Source of the DNA: Paenibacillus sp. FSL H8-0537
GTDB lineage: Bacteria; Bacillota; Bacilli; Paenibacillales; Paenibacillaceae
Reading direction: 5' to 3'
Length of the DNA stretch: 64,000 bases
Assembly (NCBI RefSeq): GCF_038051995.1
Contig: NZ_CP150290.1
Span: 1,723,501 to 1,787,500 of the forward strand
Below, piece after piece: positions 25,475 through 32,999 of the stretch (position 1 is the first letter of the stretch; the number at the start of each line of letters is the position of its first letter). A program made the position numbers and the translations under genes. A model generated the notes under the pieces. It was not told where the DNA came from, did not search any database, and saw nothing but the letters and a program-made list of their open reading frames with translations.

Positions 25475-26182
25475 ATGTTGCGATTTCTGTTTGACGAGCC
25501 AGAACGGGCATTAGAGGGACGACACGGTGAAACGGTGTGTTTAATGGAGCAGTTTATATCGCAGCTTCATAGCAAGGTGGAGGCGGGCAAGGATGTAGAT
25601 CATAAGCTTCGTACGTATGAGATCTGGACACGCGGTTTAATTTCTTCCTTGAATGAGCTGGAGCAAAGCCATTATGCAACGCTTCGCTTCAAGCAGAAAA
25701 TCAAATCCAGCTCGGTCAGCCAAATGCAATCCGATGAGTATCTTATGTACCAGCGTTATGTTTATTTTGACAAAAATGCGTTCATTCGCGTTTTCGCTTT
25801 GCTTGATAAAATAGGCATTTTGCTAAATGATCTGCTTGCCATGAAGACAGAGCGGATAAAGCCGCATTTTTCCTATTTTACGGTGCTGCGGAATATGCGC
25901 GAGCGCGGTGTTCATCGACCGCTGACAGGCGGCCTTGATGAGGTCAAAGGCTTAACGCGGGAGCCGATGGCACGCCTGCGGAAACGGCGCAATGCAGAAA
26001 TTCATTATATGAATTCCGAAATGCTTGATGATCTTGTGCAAAGCCATAAAGGCTATGGACTGGAAGTAAAGCTAGAAAACATCATGGCGCAGTCACAAGA
26101 CCTGGCGGCTGGAGTAGCAATGGTGACCGATACTTTATACCTTACGTTCCAGTACGCTTGCGGTTATATACGAAAAAGATAA
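25475..26182 (+). CDS. HEPN domain protein (Cthe_2314-like)
   Basis: A 235-residue all-helical protein resembling the Cthe_2314 HEPN family. The HEPN signature RX4H is visible as R172-NAEI-H177 in RKRRNAEIHYMN. HEPN domains are often RNases in toxin or defence systems, but here there is no neighbouring nucleotidyltransferase or antitoxin gene. It lies between ctaA (26 bases) and an SDR (30 bases), which looks like ordinary operon spacing. GGACGGAGG precedes the ATG. Function unknown. Confidence 0.72.
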   Translation: MLRFLFDEPERALEGRHGETVCLMEQFISQLHSKVEAGKDVDHKLRTYEIWTRGLISSLNELEQSHYATLRFKQKIKSSSVSQMQSDEYLMYQRYVYFDKNAFIRVFALLDKIGILLNDLLAMKTERIKPHFSYFTVLRNMRERGVHRPLTGGLDEVKGLTREPMARLRKRRNAEIHYMNSEMLDDLVQSHKGYGLEVKLENIMAQSQDLAAGVAMVTDTLYLTFQYACGYIRKR

Positions 26183-26212
26183 TTGATTCGTAATCGCAGG
26201 GAGGAAGCACTG

Positions 26213-26992
26213 TTGGAGTTGAACGGGAAAACGGCGCTTGTTACAGGGAGCGCCAAAGGTCTTGGCAAAAGAACGGCAATCGAGCTTGCGAAGCAGGGCT
26301 GTCATATCGTCATTAATTATTTCAAGAGCGAGCAGGAAGCCCAGCAAACGAAAAAAGAAATCGAACAACTCGGAGTAAGCGCTATCATTGTGCAGGCTGA
26401 TCTTTCAACGATGGAGGGCGCGACGAAGCTGGCTGATGAAGCGGCAAGCTGGAGGGGCGGCATCGACATTTTGGTCAACAATGCGGGACCGTTTGTTAGA
26501 GAGCGGCGGCTGTTTGCCGAATATGAGTTTGCCGACATATCGGACATGCTTAACAGCAATTTGCTCAGCGTCATGCTGCTGGACCACAAGCTGCTTTCAG
26601 GCATGCGCAGCCGTGGCTGGGGCAGAATTATTCATTTTGGGTTTGGCCACGCGGGAGAAGCGCGGGCTTGGCCCCACCGAGCTGTATATGCGGCTGCCAA
26701 AACCGGTCTCGTTTCCTTTACGAAATCGCTTGCCGTTGAAGAAGCTGCTTATGGCATTACTGTCAATATGATTGGCCCTGGCGACATTCGCGGGGCGAAC
26801 AAGGAACGGACGATTGCCGAGGTAGAAGGCCAGGAGGATGCGGAATCACCGCTTGGTCGGCCCGGTACAGGTGAAGATGTTGCACGGGTAATCACCTTTC
26901 TATGTGAACGGCGGTCGGATTTTTTAACGGGGAATATTATTAATGTCACGGGCGGATTTGATCCGATTCGTCCTAATATTAAAGGTTTGTGA
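26213..26992 (+). CDS. SDR family oxidoreductase
   Basis: A 259-residue classical short-chain dehydrogenase. The cofactor motif TGSAKGLGKR is at about residues 12-21, followed by NNAG and the catalytic YAAAK. The usual catalytic Ser region reads IIHFGFGHAGEA, so the Ser expected about 13 residues before the Tyr is not obvious, which may mean altered activity. The start is TTG at 26213, fixed by GGGAGG eight bases upstream. It is probably cotranscribed with the HEPN gene. Confidence 0.87.
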   Translation: MELNGKTALVTGSAKGLGKRTAIELAKQGCHIVINYFKSEQEAQQTKKEIEQLGVSAIIVQADLSTMEGATKLADEAASWRGGIDILVNNAGPFVRERRLFAEYEFADISDMLNSNLLSVMLLDHKLLSGMRSRGWGRIIHFGFGHAGEARAWPHRAVYAAAKTGLVSFTKSLAVEEAAYGITVNMIGPGDIRGANKERTIAEVEGQEDAESPLGRPGTGEDVARVITFLCERRSDFLTGNIINVTGGFDPIRPNIKGL

Positions 26993-27040
26993 ACCGAGCA
27001 TATGCAAGTGCCTGCCCGCAGCTGAATAGAACATGCAAAC

Positions 27041-27082
27041 AGCGAAAGCCCGGTAGTCCTCTGAGGACACCGGGCTTTCGCT
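27041..27082. terminator. Bidirectional hairpin between SDR and NifU genes
   Basis: AGCGAAAGCCCGGT / ACCGGGCTTTCGCT, a perfect 14-bp stem with a further TCCTC/GAGGA in the loop, between two convergent genes. T-runs are weak on both sides. Confidence 0.75.
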
Positions 27083-27103
27083 ATAGCTTGCTTTAGCGTA
27101 CGC

Positions 27104-27349
27104 TTAGAATACTTGAACGACTTCGACTACGCCTTCAACCTCTTCAAGCAGTGCGCGCTCAATACCAGCTTTAAGCGTGATTGTGGAGCTCGGGCAGCTG
27201 CCGCATGCTCCCATCAGGCGAAGCTTAATGATACCGCCCTCAACGTCTACGAGCTCGACGTCTCCTCCGTCGCGCTGCAGGAACGGACGCAATTTATCCA
27301 GTACGTCCAATACTTCATCGTACATTGTGCTTTGTGCTTGTTCACTCAT
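27104..27349 (-). CDS. NifU-type Fe-S scaffold domain protein
   Basis: An 81-residue protein consisting of the NifU C-terminal domain, a carrier of labile Fe-S clusters. Cluster ligands are C49 and C52 in GACGSCPSS, preceded by [17 protein letters not shown]. It corresponds to B. subtilis YutI. The ATG at 27349 (MSEQAQ) fits AAAGGAG nine bases upstream better than the ATG at 27358. It is next to YuzB and YutJ-like genes, as in the Bacillus yut cluster. Confidence 0.94.
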   Translation of the reverse strand: MSEQAQSTMYDEVLDVLDKLRPFLQRDGGDVELVDVEGGIIKLRLMGACGSCPSSTITLKAGIERALLEEVEGVVEVVQVF

Positions 27350-27434
27350 TGCAATCATCTCCTTTCTGTCTTATTATAGTACAAAGTCGTGCAATTGAAA
27401 ATGGATACCTACAGCAAGGTAAGGTGTAAAGCTT

Positions 27435-27707
27435 ATGTTTAAGACAATGATTGAATATTGTACAAGCAATGCCCACCATGGAACCGTGGACATTATGCAG
27501 AAATTCGAGCAAGAGGATCTCTACGAAATTACAGAATATGGCTGTCTAGGCAACTGCGGCGAATGCTACTTAAAGCCGTTTGCCCTCGTCGAGGGGGAAA
27601 TTGTCGCCGCCGATACCATTGATGAATTATATGGCAAAATTCATGAAGCTATTATTCGCCAAGAGACCGATCGTGACGCGCTTGACAAGCTGCTGGACGA
27701 TCTTTAA
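27435..27707 (+). CDS. YuzB family (DUF1450) protein
   Basis: A 90-residue small protein with a YuzB/DUF1450 core, IEYCTSNAHHGT ... ITEYGCLGNCGECYLKPFALVEGE. The cysteines in YGCLGNCGEC suggest a thioredoxin-like ferredoxin or metal-binding fold; the role is unknown. Here an extra C-terminal helix (HEAIIRQETDRDALDKLLDDL) extends the usual length. An AAGGTG site precedes the ATG. It converges on the YutJ-like gene, overlapping it by four bases. Confidence 0.88.
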   Translation: MFKTMIEYCTSNAHHGTVDIMQKFEQEDLYEITEYGCLGNCGECYLKPFALVEGEIVAADTIDELYGKIHEAIIRQETDRDALDKLLDDL

Positions 27708-28771
27708 CCGAAGTGGCGCTTGGACCGCCATAAAATGCCGCTTTTTACGAGGCGTGGTACACGGCCCATAAGCGGTGTGCCGCCCATAATGCCAAAGCCG
27801 CTCTTTTTGCCGAGCGAACCGAGAACGCCCTTGAGCTTGATTTTGCCAAGCCGGGGCGTTTTGTCATGCCAAATGGCCTGCATGACTTCAGCGATTTGCT
27901 TGCCTTGCGCGCCAGCCGCCTGTCCGCTTGGGGAGAAGGGCAGTGAAGCACAATCTCCGACGATGAACACGCCGCTGTGGGAAGGGAGCTGATGGTGCTC
28001 ATCAATAATTAGCCTACCTTGATTATCCTTCGGCAAGTCCAGACGCTGTACGATTGGCACCGGCTGAATGCCTGCCGTCCATACCGTTACATCGCTCAGC
28101 AGCGACTTGCTGGAATTGTGATCGTGCAGGACGCCCTGTTCAAGCTTGCAAAGGGAAACATTGCCGAGCATTTCAACTTGGTGGCCTTTAAACCATTCTG
28201 CGACAAACAATTGCAGCTTGCCTGGGAAAGCAGACATGACGCCTGCACCGCGGTCAATAATGCGAATGTTTAAATCCGGACGGCTTTCACGCAGCTCGGC
28301 AGCTACTTCAACGCCGCTGAGACCGCCGCCTACGATTGAGACCTGTCCATAAGGCTTGACGTCATTAAGCTGTTGATACGTTTTACGTGCGGCAGAAAAC
28401 GTTTGAATGCTCGTAGAGAACGCCTCTGCCCCTTCAATGCCATGGTACTTATCCGTACAGCCAAGACCGATAACGAGCCAGTCGTAGGAGATCGGGTCTT
28501 GCTGCTCCAGATAGACCAGCTTATTATCGAGATCAAGATTGTCAACCTCGCCATAAACCGTGCTCACGCGCGAGTCCGTCGGGAACTTGACGCGCAGCTC
28601 CAGATCGGACACGGTTCCGGCAGCGAGAGCATAATATTCTGTCTTCAGGCCTTGGAACGGCATGCGGTCAATTAGAACGATGGATACATCAAGTGGAATA
28701 TGCTTCTCAATCAGTTCTTCAACAATCGCCAGGCCGCCATAGCCGCCACCTAAAATTACTAATTTTCTCAT
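27704..28771 (-). CDS. NADH dehydrogenase-like FAD oxidoreductase (YutJ-type)
   Basis: A 355-residue two-dinucleotide-binding oxidoreductase. FAD-binding GGGYGG lies at about residues 8-13, NAD-binding IVGGGLSGVEVAAEL at about 145-159, and the FAD C-terminal motif FIVGDCASL near 270. It resembles the YutJ/YumB type II NADH dehydrogenase family, which donates electrons to menaquinone without proton pumping. YutJ itself has no proven activity. The start ATG has only a weak upstream GAGG. Confidence 0.9.
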   Translation of the reverse strand: MRKLVILGGGYGGLAIVEELIEKHIPLDVSIVLIDRMPFQGLKTEYYALAAGTVSDLELRVKFPTDSRVSTVYGEVDNLDLDNKLVYLEQQDPISYDWLVIGLGCTDKYHGIEGAEAFSTSIQTFSAARKTYQQLNDVKPYGQVSIVGGGLSGVEVAAELRESRPDLNIRIIDRGAGVMSAFPGKLQLFVAEWFKGHQVEMLGNVSLCKLEQGVLHDHNSSKSLLSDVTVWTAGIQPVPIVQRLDLPKDNQGRLIIDEHHQLPSHSGVFIVGDCASLPFSPSGQAAGAQGKQIAEVMQAIWHDKTPRLGKIKLKGVLGSLGKKSGFGIMGGTPLMGRVPRLVKSGILWRSKRHFG

Positions 28772-28896
28772 TTACGCCTCAACCCCGCATTATTATTAAT
28801 CTGATCAGTCATGGATGCTGCAAGGGTGTGCATGTAAACCGGAAGCAGATCCTGCGCTATGCATACACGCCTTAATATATGTGATTGGTCAGATGA

Positions 28897-30000
28897 TTAC
28901 TCATAGATCTTAACTTCGTTGTAGAAGGTGTCACGTTCAACTGGAACGCGTCCTGCACCTTTAATAAGCCAAATCAAATCCTCACGGGTAATGCCTTCTG
29001 GCGTAAGGGCGCCTGCGGCGTGGCTAATGCGTTCCTTCACAATTGTTCCGTGAGCATCGGAAGCTCCCATCGTCAGGGCGACTTGCGTCAGCTGTGTGCC
29101 AATATTAATAAAATATGCTTTAATATGCTGGAAGTTATCGAGCATGAGACGGCTGATCGCGATCGTTTTCAAATCCTCGAAAGCGGAGTTGCGGCGTCTA
29201 ATGCCCGCTTTAGGATTTATCGGCTGCATCGACAAAGGAATGAAGACCAAGAAGCCATTTGTTTCATCCTGCAGCTCACGAATTTGAAGCATATGTCTTA
29301 CGCGATCCTCTTTGCTCTCAATGGAGCCGTACAGCATCGTTGTATGTGTTTTTAGGCCAAGGTTATGCGCCGTGCGGTGAACATCAAGATATTGCGACAC
29401 ATCGGCTTTCGTTACGCGCATTTTTTTACGGTATTGATCCGACAAAATTTCGGCGCCGCCGCCGGTCAATGATTTCAGCCCTGCATTCATCAGTTCTTGG
29501 AGCACTTCTTTGTACGTCAAACCACTAATCCGCGAGAAAAAATCAATTTCTGCTGCTGTATAAGCCTTCAGCGTGACATCTGGATATTGCTTATGCAAAG
29601 CTTTCAGGGAATCGACATAATATTGAAAAGGCACATGCTGGTTGTGGCCGCCAACAATATGGAATTCGCGTACGCCCGGATGAATATGCTGTTCGACGTA
29701 TTCGATCATTTGCTCCCCAGTCAGCGTGTAGGAGCCAGGCTCGCCTTCATCTTTCCGGAAGTTGCAAAATGCGCAGTGTGCTTCACATACGTTCGTGAAA
29801 TAAAGGCTCATATTTTCGATAAAATAAACCTTATTGCCATTTTTGCGCAAGTTCGCTTCGTTCGCGAGTTGGCCAATCGTCAGCAAATCATCTGACTCAT
29901 ACAGAAATACGCCATCCTCGAGCGTCAGCCGTTGCCCGTTTCGAACCTTCTCAATAATTTCCTGCATACGCTTCTGTTCTGTAGGTACCGCGATAAACAT
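28897..30000 (-). CDS. mqnE: Aminofutalosine synthase (radical SAM)
   Basis: A radical SAM enzyme of the futalosine route to menaquinone that joins adenosine (from SAM) to 3-enolpyruvyl-benzoate. The cluster motif is C72-x3-C76-x2-C79 (VCEAHCAFC). Other MqnE-typical segments are LTLEDGVFLYESDDLLTIG, HIVGGHNQHVPFQYYVDSL, LKAYTAAEIDFFSRISGLT, LTGGGAEIL and LQDETNGFLVFIPL. The start MFIAVPTE is fixed by AAGGAGGA; the ATG 18 bases upstream is rejected. The length is 367 aa. No other mqn gene is visible, so the rest of the pathway must be elsewhere. Confidence 0.93.
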   Translation of the reverse strand: MFIAVPTEQKRMQEIIEKVRNGQRLTLEDGVFLYESDDLLTIGQLANEANLRKNGNKVYFIENMSLYFTNVCEAHCAFCNFRKDEGEPGSYTLTGEQMIEYVEQHIHPGVREFHIVGGHNQHVPFQYYVDSLKALHKQYPDVTLKAYTAAEIDFFSRISGLTYKEVLQELMNAGLKSLTGGGAEILSDQYRKKMRVTKADVSQYLDVHRTAHNLGLKTHTTMLYGSIESKEDRVRHMLQIRELQDETNGFLVFIPLSMQPINPKAGIRRRNSAFEDLKTIAISRLMLDNFQHIKAYFINIGTQLTQVALTMGASDAHGTIVKERISHAAGALTPEGITREDLIWLIKGAGRVPVERDTFYNEVKIYE

Positions 30001-30338
30001 ATCGGCATCCTCCTTCAATTTTTCCGAGTGGTGTTGCTATTAAAAAGATGGCCGGCGAATGCAATCGTCAGCTCAATCGGGTCAACCTCAGATAAGGACA
30101 TCACTGTCGGTACTGATTGGGCTAATTGTGAAAAAAGTAACTTGCTGATCCGATTTGGTTTAAAATATAAGACCTTGAGATGACATTATTATAAACCTCT
30201 ATGGTTGCAGCGGCAACTATTAAGTCATAGCTTTGCCATAAACGGAAGCGGGCAAAGCACTCTTGAGCTGTTTCATAAAGAGGAGTATACTATATGTATA
30301 AGCATGCATTAGAATCGTATTTTGCAGGGAGGTAATGA
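30001..30338. other. Divergent intergenic region between mqnE and the IscA gene
   Basis: No gene seen. On the minus strand TTGCCG (30216-30211), 17 bases, TATAAT (30193-30188) is a likely mqnE promoter with a leader of about 180 bases. The plus-strand promoter of the IscA-like gene is at its right end. The remainder shows no recognisable riboswitch. Confidence 0.5.
30263..30291 (+). promoter_or_regulatory. Promoter of the IscA/ErpA-like gene
   Basis: TTGAGC (30263-30268), 17-base spacer, TATACT (30286-30291). Confidence 0.7.
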
Positions 30339-30704
30339 ATGATGATTACAATCAGTGAATCGGCAACTGATAAAATAAAAGAAATGCTGGAAGCGGAGGG
30401 AACTCCGGAAATGTTCCTGCGCATCGGTGTGAAGGAAGGCGGCTGCAGCGGCTTTTCCTACAGTATGGGTTTTGATGATGAGCAGTCCGTGAATGATCAG
30501 GAAATGGATATGACGGGTCTGAGAGTCGTCGTTGATCAAAGTAGCCTGCGCTATCTGAACGGCCTGGAGATCGATTGGAAGGAATCCGCTATGGGCGGAG
30601 GGTTTACGATCGAGAATCCGAATGCGAGCGCTACATGCGGCTGTGGAAGCAGCTTCCGCACAGCGACGGACGCGGGCAAGCCTGCTGAAGCTGGCGAGTG
30701 CTAA
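30339..30704 (+). CDS. Iron-sulfur cluster assembly accessory protein (IscA/ErpA, YutM-like)
   Basis: A 121-residue A-type carrier that passes Fe-S clusters to target proteins. The three cluster ligands are C36 in GGCSGFSY and C100/C102 in TCGCGSSF. The start is at one of two adjacent ATGs (30339 or 30342) after GGGAGG (30327-30332). A second, out-of-frame ATG lies at 30335. It has its own promoter and terminator. A C-terminal extension (RTATDAGKPAEAGEC) adds a fourth cysteine as the last residue. Confidence 0.93.
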   Translation: MMITISESATDKIKEMLEAEGTPEMFLRIGVKEGGCSGFSYSMGFDDEQSVNDQEMDMTGLRVVVDQSSLRYLNGLEIDWKESAMGGGFTIENPNASATCGCGSSFRTATDAGKPAEAGEC

Positions 30705-30775
30705 GCCATTTTTGAACAGCTTGATTAAAGCTTCATTAATAATGAAGTAAACCATCTAATAGAGCCATAAACAGG

Positions 30776-30802
30776 GAGCAGCTAATCGGCTGCTCTTTTT
30801 TT
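30776..30802 (+). terminator. Terminator of the IscA-like gene
   Basis: GAGCAGC / GCTGCTC stem with a 6-base loop followed by seven T's. Confidence 0.9.
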
Positions 30803-31264
30803 ATGAAAAATTCACTCTTACATTTAACGGTAGGCTGCGGGCCTGCCTTTGCCGAGAAATTTCGCGAGCTGCTTTGCGTATTTGCGCAGGAAGCGATTAT
30901 TTTGAAGCAGCTGAGGCTACCCGCAAATTGTAGCTTACACGGATTATATAGAAGCAAATGGCACGGCGATTCCTTATGGAAATCCTGGGAAGCAGCTTAT
31001 TTTTACTTCAAGCGGCTATTCGCCGTTGGAGTTTTATTCGAAACGTCGCGGCAGGAGCCCGTATCTGATATTTATAGTCTAGCGGCTACACTCTATTCTA
31101 TTTTTGCGGGGAATGCGCCGCTTGATGTACGGCAGCGTCTGTTTGAAGATAATTTCGCCGCGGTAAGATCGTATAACCATCGCCGCATTAGCGCGCCTTT
31201 CGAGAAGCTCATCCAATGGGGACTTGCGATGTCGCCAGAGGAAAGATGCGGTTCTCTCCGCTAG
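30803..31264 (+). pseudogene. Decayed Ser/Thr protein kinase remnant
   Basis: The frame from 31060 on reads SDIYSLAATLYSIFAGNAP ... ISAPFEKLIQWGLAMSPEER, the end of a bacterial Ser/Thr kinase catalytic domain (the D-(I/V)-Y-S/A-L-A-A-T-L-Y and GL-x-P-E-x-R motifs). Upstream pieces occur in other frames: EKFRELL..FAQEAIILKQL in the main frame and TDYIEANGTA, then SGYSPLEFYSKRRG, in shifted frames. The ATP-binding lobe, the catalytic HRD and the DFG segment are missing. It ends inside a perfect palindrome. I read it as an internally deleted, frameshifted pseudogene. Confidence 0.65.
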
Positions 31265-31289
31265 TTCGCCATGGCGAACTAGCGGAGAG
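31254..31289. repeat. Perfect 36-bp palindrome
   Basis: Half-site CTCTCCGCTAGTTCGCCA followed with no spacer by its exact reverse complement. The centre is CCATGG. It contains the TAG that closes the kinase remnant and marks the border to AT-rich DNA. No T-run follows on either strand. Confidence 0.9.
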
Positions 31290-31300
31290 CTTATTTACAG

Positions 31301-31417
31301 CTAGAAAGAAGCAGGATATGCAGCTCTAGCTGGAAAAAAAGCATCGTTACTTCTATTATAAATAGCAAGTTCTTCCACCACAGTTGTGACATTTTTGTAC
31401 AGATCAGCGCGAGTCAT
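31301..31417 (-). CDS. Possible 38-residue small protein
   Basis: A minus-strand frame encodes MTRADLYKNVTTVVEEL followed by AIYNRSNDAFFPARAAYPASF. Composition is protein-like (one amphipathic helix followed by an aromatic tail), but the ribosome site is weak (TTTGGAAA) and no family is recognised. The 36-bp palindrome lies just after its stop. It could be a real small gene or chance. Confidence 0.35.
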   Translation of the reverse strand: MTRADLYKNVTTVVEELAIYNRSNDAFFPARAAYPASF

Positions 31418-31606
31418 TTTCCAAATAAAGATAATAAAGTATGATTGTCTATGCTAATATCCTATTCAATGGATTAATGGACAGGTCTACCTCTCCGATC
31501 TATTGTAAAGGATTTTTTTATTCACAAAAGTAGTCTTGATAGAAAATGAGGAAGATTCAGAGAACATTATTTATCGTTCTGGTTAAGTAAACAGGAGTTT
31601 GAATAT

Positions 31607-31879
31607 TTGTACAACTTGTATCAAAATATTGATGTTTCAATTGATAAGTTAATTCGTGGTATCTATGATCTTGGTATCAGCCATGTGTATACTGAAATTG
31701 AAGGCTATGGTGAAAGTAGTCTAAATTCATTGGAGAGACTTGTGAATTTGATGCTGATTAATCGTTTACCATTACCAAGCATTGAACCATTTTTAAAATA
31801 TTCTATAAAAGAAAACAGAGGATGGGGTAATAAATTCGATAGCAGACATTTATCTAAAAATATACTTAATAGTAATTAA
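31607..31879 (+). CDS. Orphan hypothetical protein in AT-rich DNA
   Basis: A 90-residue soluble protein of no recognised family (LYQNIDVSIDKLIRGIYDLG ... VNLMLINRLPLP). The start is TTG at 31607 with GGAG nine bases upstream. Base composition is visibly more AT-rich than the flanking core genes, and codons such as AAT, ATT and TTA dominate, suggesting horizontal origin. It could be the remnant of a larger gene or a short immunity-type protein, but nothing decides this. Confidence 0.5.
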   Translation: MYNLYQNIDVSIDKLIRGIYDLGISHVYTEIEGYGESSLNSLERLVNLMLINRLPLPSIEPFLKYSIKENRGWGNKFDSRHLSKNILNSN

Positions 31880-31986
31880 GGTTCAATCTGAAAATACTCC
31901 CGATTACAAATGAAGTAGTGCTGATGCTGGTAAGCCTTGAACCGGTTATATCGCTTTTCAATGGTTGCATTCTTAAAACTTGAAAA

Positions 31987-32335
31987 ATTTGGCGGACACA
32001 GCAGCAGCTATTTCAACAGAATCAAGGGTTTTGGCGCAGGCTTCGGACTCAGGAGCCGCTATTACGCTGCCAAAAGCCATTTTGAAGGGATATTGAGGGC
32101 AATAACGGATTTCCTGTCCGCGCGCTGTCTGATATCACATCAAAAGCCAGAATAGCGGTACCTCAGTCCTCCAAAAAAGCAGGAAGCCTCCCTCCCGAAC
32201 TGCGTGTTCTTAGCTCTAGCCCCAGCTACCGCACCTTCGATCTCAGCAACAAATGCTAGCCGCTGCGGTCCCTTTAGCCATGAATCGTCAGAGGAGATTG
32301 GCCTCGAATTAGCGCTAAGCAACCAGCAGCAGACC
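31987..32335 (+). repeat. Interspersed repeat family B, copy 1
   Basis: An element of about 350 bp in the 31880-32394 gap, matching 47951-48298 along its whole length. Four related blocks of about 20 bp can fold into a nested hairpin: GCGGACACAGCAGCAGCTAT pairs with the AGAATAGCGGTACCTCAGTCC block, and TCGGACTCAGGAGCCGCTAT with the ATAACGGATTTCCTGTCCGC block. A conserved 3' part runs through ATCTCAGCAACAAATG and AGGAGATTGGCCTCGAATTA to AGCAGCAG. Short frames inside it are not genes. Confidence 0.85.
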
Positions 32336-32394
32336 GTCTACGGTTTGTTGCATACACATCCTAGAACAATAAAATCGAAATCAAAGGAGCATTT

Positions 32395-32874
32395 ATGAAA
32401 ACAGTAACGGAGTTCTACAATGAACAAATTGCTGAAATAGCTTGGTTTAGCAAGTGTGGGGAAAAGACCCTCCATTATGATTTTTCTTTTGTGAATAACT
32501 GGAGAGAGGCAGAGAAGAGCCTCAATGCCAGATGGGATAACTTCAAATTAGAAATTAGAAACGGTCTAACCGTATCTCTGCATAAGAAATATCTTGAAGC
32601 CTATAGACAGTGGAATCCCATAACGAATGAAGCAAAAATGCTTTTGAAAAATGGAGTCTTGAATGATATCTCATTGTTCGTAAAAAATAATCATCTAAAC
32701 GAATCGGTATTTGAAAATGTGAAGTGGGACCTGCTGACGGCTATGATGGAACATGCCTATAGCCCTTATATCGAATCTGGATTTTATACGGAACTGTTAA
32801 AAGTATATCAATCTGGACATAGCCCATGCGGCTGGAAAGGAAAATGGCCAGAAGGCCAGTTATTCGTATATTAG
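32395..32874 (+). CDS. Hypothetical protein, 159 aa
   Basis: A soluble, mostly helical protein (MKTVTEFYNEQIAEIAWF ...) ending in SGHSPCGWKGKWPEGQLFVY, a tail type I have the impression of in small Bacillales proteins of unknown function, but I cannot name the family. GGAG eight to nine bases upstream supports the ATG. Composition is AT-richer than its neighbours, like the 31607 gene. It sits between repeat copy B1 and a nested hairpin, so the whole 31.3-33.0 kb stretch may be acquired DNA. Confidence 0.65.
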   Translation: MKTVTEFYNEQIAEIAWFSKCGEKTLHYDFSFVNNWREAEKSLNARWDNFKLEIRNGLTVSLHKKYLEAYRQWNPITNEAKMLLKNGVLNDISLFVKNNHLNESVFENVKWDLLTAMMEHAYSPYIESGFYTELLKVYQSGHSPCGWKGKWPEGQLFVY

Positions 32875-32928
32875 GGCGTGTCTGAAAACCCGTTCAGTGG
32901 CACTTTCACCGCCTTTTCACCCCTGCCT

Positions 32929-32987
32929 CGTTCCGTTCGCTTGACGTACCCCCGGTACGCCTTCACAAGCGCGCCTTGCATGGAACG
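32929..32987. repeat. Nested hairpin between convergent genes
   Basis: Concentric inverted repeats CGTTCC / GGAACG, CGCTTG / CAAGCG and CGTACC / GGTACG. There is no T-run, so it is either a weak bidirectional terminator or the remnant of a mobile repeat. It is preceded by GGGCGTGTCTGAAAAC (32875-32890). Confidence 0.55.
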
Positions 32988-32999
32988 AAAATAAGCATG

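Noticed and set aside
30160..30200. Possible further family A repeat (TTAAAATATAAG)
   Set aside because: Only about ten bases match; the hairpin partner arm and second half are absent.
31937..32155. 72-codon frame within repeat B1
   Set aside because: It lies in a non-coding interspersed repeat and is not conserved in copy B2.
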